Shown here one piece after another: positions 18,549 through 22,556 of a DNA stretch of 22,556 bases (the stretch's first letter is position 1; each line of letters opens with the position of its first letter). The notes below the pieces were generated by a model that did no database searches, had not been told where the DNA came from, and saw only the letters and a program-made list of their open reading frames with translations. A program made the translations under genes and the position numbers. The DNA is taken from contig JADGJG010000364.1 of the NCBI GenBank assembly GCA_027596195.1, forward strand, positions 1 to 22,556, written 5' to 3'. This stretch comes from Podochytrium sp. JEL0797 (lineage: Eukaryota; Chytridiomycota; Chytridiomycetes; Chytridiales; Chytriomycetaceae).

Positions 18549-19520
18549 ATGCAAGTGGCCCCAGCCACAACAACAGCCACTTCGAAGCCGCCCCCTCGGC
18601 TTCCCGGCTCATCGCTGCCGCCCATACTACCCCCGCGAGGGTCTGCACAGAGCAGCGTGCAGCTCTTTGAAGAGCACCGGCGGAACGTGCTCCGAATCGC
18701 CGATGGCATCAAAACCGGATCTCTGTTCGTTGACTTCACGCTCGCGCAGTATTACGACAAGCACGCCGAAACCAGTGGCATTCTTCGCGCCGCTGCCGAG
18801 GGAGACAAGTCAACGCGGGGGACTGTTGGAGCAGCTCGGGCTGCAGTTGGAACCATGAGCGTTGCTACCGGAACGGTCGCACTCGCTGGCCTTATTTTGG
18901 CCCCATTTACAGCCGGCGCTTCCATCATGCTGTCAGTAGGAGCCATGGCTGGCGGTGTTGCAACGGGTGCGACGGGTGTGGCAACAGAAGCGGCCAATGC
19001 GGTTGTCGTCCGGAACTCCAACAAAGCAGTCAATCTCCAACTCGACGAATACATGCAAATGGAACGACAGGTCATGAATGCTCTCGAAATGCTCAAACAC
19101 GATATCGAGGAGATGGAGGCCTTGATCAAATCGGATATTGACGTGCAGCAGTTTCTTTCACTTGGGACCCAAGTTTTTGCCACATCCACCCTCGGCGTGG
19201 AGACTGTTCGACTGACGAGTGTCTTGCAGAGTTGTTTGACGAGTGGGTTTGGAGGATTGACGAGCAACATTGCTGCTCCTGGGTTTCAAATTGGTGGGGT
19301 TGCGGCCGCGGCTGGGAGCGAAGTGGCAAAAGGCCTTGCTGCTGGGTTCGGTGTTTTGAATATTGTCGGTGGGGTATATGGCATTCACAGCGGCATCCAC
19401 GATATGAATGGAGGTAAAGAAGAAGCTGCGCAAAAATGGAATGATGTTGCAGATGAATTGGATGCGCGATTCAAATCCATCAACGAGATTATCGAGAGTG
19501 TTAGAAAAGCACCAGTTTGA
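18549..19520 (+). CDS. Apolipoprotein-L-like membrane-inserting protein
   Basis: Single-exon protein of 323 residues resembling the apolipoprotein L family. In order: a Pro-rich N-terminus (1-35); an amphipathic helical region (36-90); a Gly/Ala-rich hydrophobic hairpin (about 95-150) with the ApoL-like signature LAPFTAGASIMLSVGA; a helical, acidic middle (160-205); a second hydrophobic segment (about 245-280); and a C-terminal amphipathic helix GGKEEAAQKWNDVADELDAR, corresponding to the ApoL stretch rich in E, A and L after the second hydrophobic segment. Animal ApoL proteins bind lipid and can insert into membranes; the role here is unknown. There is no signal peptide, so an intracellular or membrane location is likely. 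Similarity was judged from recalled family features and no alignment was run. Confidence 0.65.
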   Translation: MQVAPATTTATSKPPPRLPGSSLPPILPPRGSAQSSVQLFEEHRRNVLRIADGIKTGSLFVDFTLAQYYDKHAETSGILRAAAEGDKSTRGTVGAARAAVGTMSVATGTVALAGLILAPFTAGASIMLSVGAMAGGVATGATGVATEAANAVVVRNSNKAVNLQLDEYMQMERQVMNALEMLKHDIEEMEALIKSDIDVQQFLSLGTQVFATSTLGVETVRLTSVLQSCLTSGFGGLTSNIAAPGFQIGGVAAAAGSEVAKGLAAGFGVLNIVGGVYGIHSGIHDMNGGKEEAAQKWNDVADELDARFKSINEIIESVRKAPV

Positions 19521-19586
19521 ATATAGCATATTATTTTTCTTTTCAACATAAGCATGAGGAACCAAAATGAGAAAGGTTAATGGGAG

Positions 19587-19717
19587 TGGAGTGAATTCTT
19601 TCGAGATCCCTGGGAAAAGGGAATTGGCACCATACAGAAGATATGATTGCCGATATCTTCACCAAAGCTTTCGCCAGGAGCCCAACAGATGTCAGACTGC
19701 ATGGTTTTGGTATTTTT
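19587..19717 (+). mobile_element. Degenerate Ty1/copia retrotransposon fragment (RNase H end)
   Basis: Remnant of the last part of a copia-type polyprotein. One frame reads EFFRDPWEKGIGTIQ, the usual FxR...KG.I element before the end of RNase H. The adjacent frame then reads TEDMIADIFTKAFA, the near-invariant ADIFTKAL motif. The two halves are separated by a frameshift near 19635-19643, so the element is dead. No other copia domain is visible. Confidence 0.75.
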
Positions 19718-19756
19718 ATTAAATTTTTAGTATCCATTTTTAAAAAATTCCACACT

Positions 19757-20144
19757 ATGGCCTGTTCCAAGTCGAAAGCTTGTCTCTGCAGTCTGCTGTC
19801 GAACTTTTTTCCTCAATTTGTCTTTTATCTCTACCAACTGGAATGGGGGGTTTGCCCGCTCTTTTCATCCTTAAACCCTCGGATCTGGAATACAGGTGTT
19901 CCATTACGCAAGCACCATTAAAGGGATACAAACAAGCCAGAGACCATTCCGAATAGTATTCTTCGTAGAGTGGGGGTTCCTGGATGAGGAGCCACTGTGA
20001 CACTCATGTGGAGTAGAGCCCCACATTGGGAGTTTGCTCAGAGAGCCAATCAATGCCCCTGCCAGCAGCAGTGAAGGCCCTGATGCTCAGGCCTGTGATT
20101 GCGGCAGTGAAGATGGGTGGGACAATATTAATGACAAGGCCTTG
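19757..20144 (-). pseudogene. Orphan coding-like relic, unknown origin
   Basis: A minus-strand frame of about 129 codons is open apart from one TGA (20006-20004). It is bounded by a TAA at its upstream end near 20147 and a TAG at 19757. The part before the internal stop is hydrophobic (VPPIFTAAITGLSIRAF), and the part after it is mixed and ends charged (SSTADCRDKLSTW). No family is recognised. Being enclosed by transposon debris suggests a mobile-element or captured fragment; coincidence is possible. Confidence 0.3.
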
Positions 20145-20468
20145 TTAGAACCTGGCCAGGAGGTGGGTGAGTCCACCAAGAGACAGAACCCTTGGAGGTG
20201 GGTGAAGGCTTGAGAAACCTTTCTGTGAGGAGGTGGGAAAGGGAGAGATGCCAAGTTAACAGACACCAAAGTACTCTATTCGGACTAAAGAGAAACACAA
20301 GAGAATCTCACGCCTTATAAAGCAGAACAAGAAAAAATATATAATGGAATGAAAACAACTCATTATGAAATAGATCTTTACTTCATAATGAAATCATGCC
20401 AAAGTTTTACCAAGTAATTATGAAATTATAATTGGAGAAAGAGCAGTTGTTAGGCGTGATTCCTAACA
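20143..20468. repeat. Candidate solo LTR (326 bp)
   Basis: The segment starts TGTTAG and ends CTAACA, perfect 6-bp inverted termini with TG...CA ends. It contains a TATAAA at 20316-20321. The flanking five bases are GGCCT on the left and GGTCT on the right, a 4/5 match to a target-site duplication. There is also an internal direct repeat GGAGGTGGGTGA at 20159-20170 and 20194-20205. There is no second copy in the window, so the call rests on structure only. Confidence 0.35.
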
Positions 20469-20934
20469 GGTCTTGATTCTGCGTTTTGGTGTTAGGCAAA
20501 GATTTAAAGGGGAAATTTATTTTCAAAGCTTCTCTCTAGTCAGAGGCCAGAGAATGTACGCAAACTTCTCACAACTGACCAATTACAGTTGGCCTCCTGT
20601 GGGGCAGGTTCCAACACGGAAAAAAGCAAAAAAACAATAAAGACGGTTCAAGCAGTCACCACCCGCACTTTTTTTTATTACTGGACCTGCCACTGGCTTT
20701 ATTTGCAATGGAATACTTATAAACAAATATCCAAATTAAAAAACACCTGCCATTACCCTGCATATTGAAATTGTCTCAGCAGAATCCTGACCACTTGGTC
20801 ATCCCGCGAATGGTGATGCTGAGGGCATCACAGTTGGCAGCCTGTGGGGAGGTCTTTGGTTTTGCGCAAAAAAAAGACTGTTAGAGTCATCACCATCACT
20901 AAAAAGTGCAGGATCATGTGGTGCTTAAATATAA
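20469..20934. other. Non-coding AT-rich stretch
   Basis: No gene, RNA or recognised repeat. It contains A-runs and T-runs (for example around 20670 and 20868) and short broken frames only. Probably decayed mobile-element or intergenic sequence. Confidence 0.4.
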
Positions 20935-21615
20935 GGAAGTATACGCGTATAGTGAGGTTTGGTATAAAAATTATACGCATTATACATGTATAGTATACAG
21001 TATATTATAAGTAGAGGAAAAAGAATACATTTATTTGCCGAATCACTCCGAATCATCACTATCAAAATCACTTGCATTCCCACACATGACATCACAATAT
21101 TCACCTCCTTTGTTCGCAACTTCGCATCGGCATACATAATCACAAGCCCGGCAGCCTTCTCTGTAGTGAGCCGATTGTGCCTCTTTGTGTGAATGAAGTC
21201 CCACAAGCTCCAAATTCTCTCACTCGCAGCTTGTGAAGTCGGGATGCTGAAGATAACCTCCGCTGCTTTCGCCAAAACCGGAAACTTGGAGACCCCCACC
21301 ACCCTCCACCAAGTCTGTATATCCATCCCATATTTCAGCAAAGCCATTTCGCCAGGCATCGGCAGTGACGCAAATCGCTGATACTTCTTGAGCTCTCATA
21401 TGACGGCGTCAATGTTGTTGCTGAGTTTTTGATGCTCGACGATGTACTTCGGCAGACGACGCATAACCTCCAGCATCCCCTTTTCTCTCCTCTAGTGTCA
21501 ATGTAGTGTGCCAATTTGGCCATCTTTGCGGGTTTCGCAGTTCCGCGAGCCTGCCCCGACCCATGCTTGATGACGTGCAAATTAATATCTTTCTTATCCA
21601 TGGGCATGTCTCCAT
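20925..21615 (-). pseudogene. hAT-family transposase relic (C-terminal dimerisation domain)
   Basis: Reading on the minus strand, 21359 to about 21090 encodes the hAT dimerisation domain: IQTWWRVVGVSKFPVLAKAA, then IFSIPTSQAASERIWS and KRHNRLTTEKA, the expected W-W, P-L, S-ER and R-L pattern. Upstream, an in-frame TGA at 21398-21396 interrupts the protein (after NNIDAVI and before ELKKYQ), and another piece (MDKKDINLHVIKHG) lies in a different frame near 21607. The RNase H-like catalytic core and the BED finger are not visible. The open frame runs to 20925 but its last part is AT-rich, without similarity, and overlaps the palindromic repeat. A dead fragment. Confidence 0.75.
20935..21012 (+). 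repeat. Palindrome-rich repeat, copy 1
   Basis: AT-rich segment beginning GGAAGTATAC and including the perfect 12-bp palindrome TATACGCGTATA (20940-20951). It aligns in direct orientation with 21765-21850, with a shared start, a shared AAATTATACGC core and several indels. The two copies bracket the transposase relic. Confidence 0.6.
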
Positions 21616-21764
21616 TCGAGAGAAAGAAAGAAAGGGAAAAAATTCATTCGGCCTGTGCCGGAAGCAGAAGCCAAAAAGTCACTTGGATTAAAACTTGGAA
21701 AATAAAAGGGGCAGAGTTTATCCTCTACACGACTGACTGTCTGTATTCCAACGAAATCTCAATC

Positions 21765-21850
21765 GGAAGTATACACATATAGTAAGTTTTACTATCGAAA
21801 TTATACGCGTATAATATACGTATAGTTAGTATACACATATACGTATAAGG
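21765..21850 (+). repeat. Palindrome-rich repeat, copy 2
   Basis: Begins GGAAGTATAC like copy 1. It contains a 16-bp perfect palindrome ATTATACGCGTATAAT (21800-21815), a perfect 7-bp stem ATAGTAA/TTACTAT with a 3-nt loop (21779-21795), and further TATACGTATA palindromes. It could be a subterminal region of an hAT element or a separate small repeat family. Confidence 0.6.
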
Positions 21851-21854
21851 TGAA

Positions 21855-22200
21855 CCCTACTTGAGTACTTGTGGGTTTTGGAGAACTTGAGGTTGTGGTG
21901 GATTCTTGTTGCAGTGGAGGTGCTGCAGAAGCATGAGGTGCTGGTTGTTGGACTTGGTCATGAGGCTCTGGGTCTGTATCTTGAGCTGGAGGAGGTGTTC
22001 TTGCAGTGGTCTTGGGGTCCATGAGGTTCAGTGGTCTTGGAGAAGCAGGTGGGACAGGTGTTATGGGGCTCTGGCTTGTTGGACTTGGTGGATTTTCTTG
22101 GATGAGGCTTCTTGGTTGGTTGGACTGGCTGGTCTCCACCACTGTCCCCCTTTTGCTGCTTCCTCTTCATGACCTCAATTTCCGCACCACTCAAATCATG
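21855..22200. other. G/T-skewed low-complexity stretch with Pro/Ser-rich open frames
   Basis: The plus strand is strongly G+T-rich, with quasi-repeats such as AGTGGTCTTGG (twice) and GTTGGACTTGGT (twice). Two overlapping minus-strand frames (to 22142 and 22194) are open but are Pro/Ser/Thr- or Lys-rich and match nothing recognised. They may be compositional artefacts, or the N-terminus of a transposon protein. Confidence 0.35.
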
Positions 22201-22556
22201 ACAAAAAGAACTTCCGTCTCACCTGAATTGCAACAAAAAGAAATCTTGGGACATCCCCTTGCCCCACACCAAAAAATTGAAGTGCGGTTTCTTTTCAAAT
22301 TCAAACGAAGTCAGTATGGCAACTTGCCACCAATCTTCACGTATTCGTAATACCGACAACCCCGGCCACGGCAGAGACATGGATTTCAGCCCTAGTATCT
22401 TCGGTGTAAAAAAATGACTCAAAAATTGGGGCATCCAAAATGGCGCAAGCGCAAGTGCCAGGCACAACACCCCAATGAGCTCCATGCAACCATGCCAGAC
22501 ACACAACTACAACGACCTCCTACCAACGAATCCAGCAAGGCAGCCATCCTGCCTTC
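22201..22556. other. Window end: unassigned minus-strand open frame
   Basis: A 95-residue minus-strand frame (22506-22219) contains a hydrophobic start (ELIGVLCLALALAPFW) and ends in CAATTCAGGTGAGA, where a GT splice donor overlaps the stop. It could be an exon of a gene continuing beyond the window or part of a mobile element. There is no recognisable domain, so no CDS is called. Confidence 0.25.

Noticed and set aside
20450..20468. Short inverted repeat TGTTAGG/CCTAACA as a terminator hairpin
   Set aside because: Intrinsic hairpin terminators are not expected in this eukaryotic context, and the right arm is better explained as the end of a candidate LTR.
20785..20840. Short minus-strand coding-like run (DALSITIRGMTKW) as a transposon domain
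   Set aside because: Too short and bounded by stops; no family could be named with confidence.

Overview
The window looks like nuclear DNA of a gene-dense, early-diverging fungus. A chytrid is my best guess; that is inference from gene content and intron style, and no ribosomal or mitochondrial marker is present. Protein-coding genes carry short GT-AG introns (44-93 nt), intergenic gaps are often 50-300 bp, and most stop codons are followed within about 70 nt by AATAAA or a close variant. All exon joins below were worked out by hand, by restoring frame and aligning paralogs or known domain motifs; no transcript data were available.

Layout. 1-507: 3' part of a universal stress protein (USP) gene, called USP-A here. 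636-6073: a complete Dicer (helicase, DUF283, PAZ, two RNase III domains, dsRBD) in ten exons. 6083-7065 (minus): a cytochrome b5-domain protein of the Ncb5or/IRC21 type, convergent with Dicer with only 9 bp between the stop codons. 7385-10530 (minus): a tandem array of four USP genes (B to E). 10848-12391: an ankyrin-Nudix NADH pyrophosphatase (NUDT12/Npy1 type). 12520-13448 (minus) and 13692-14501 (plus): a divergent USP pair (F and G). 14552-15662 (minus): a secreted, cysteine-rich, probably GPI-anchored protein. 15892-17053: an ALY/REF mRNA-export adaptor. 17105-18467: a monocarboxylate-porter-like MFS transporter. 18549-19520: a single-exon protein resembling apolipoprotein L. 19521-22556: an AT-richer tail of mobile-element debris with a frameshifted Ty1/copia RNase H end, a candidate solo LTR, a broken hAT transposase, and two related palindrome-rich repeats.

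How they fit together. Seven USP genes surround Dicer and the Nudix gene. They form at least three lineages: A/F, the B-E tandem array, and G. All keep the G-x2-G-x9-G-S ATP-binding loop. USP, NADH pyrophosphatase and cytochrome b5 functions are all compatible with stress or redox physiology, but nothing here shows co-regulation. The most informative sequence-level observations are the clean 3'-biased intron loss in USP-A relative to USP-F, the loss of the ancestral start codon in USP-D, duplicated 3' splice sites just before the ATP loop in two USP genes, and the fungal apolipoprotein-L-like gene.
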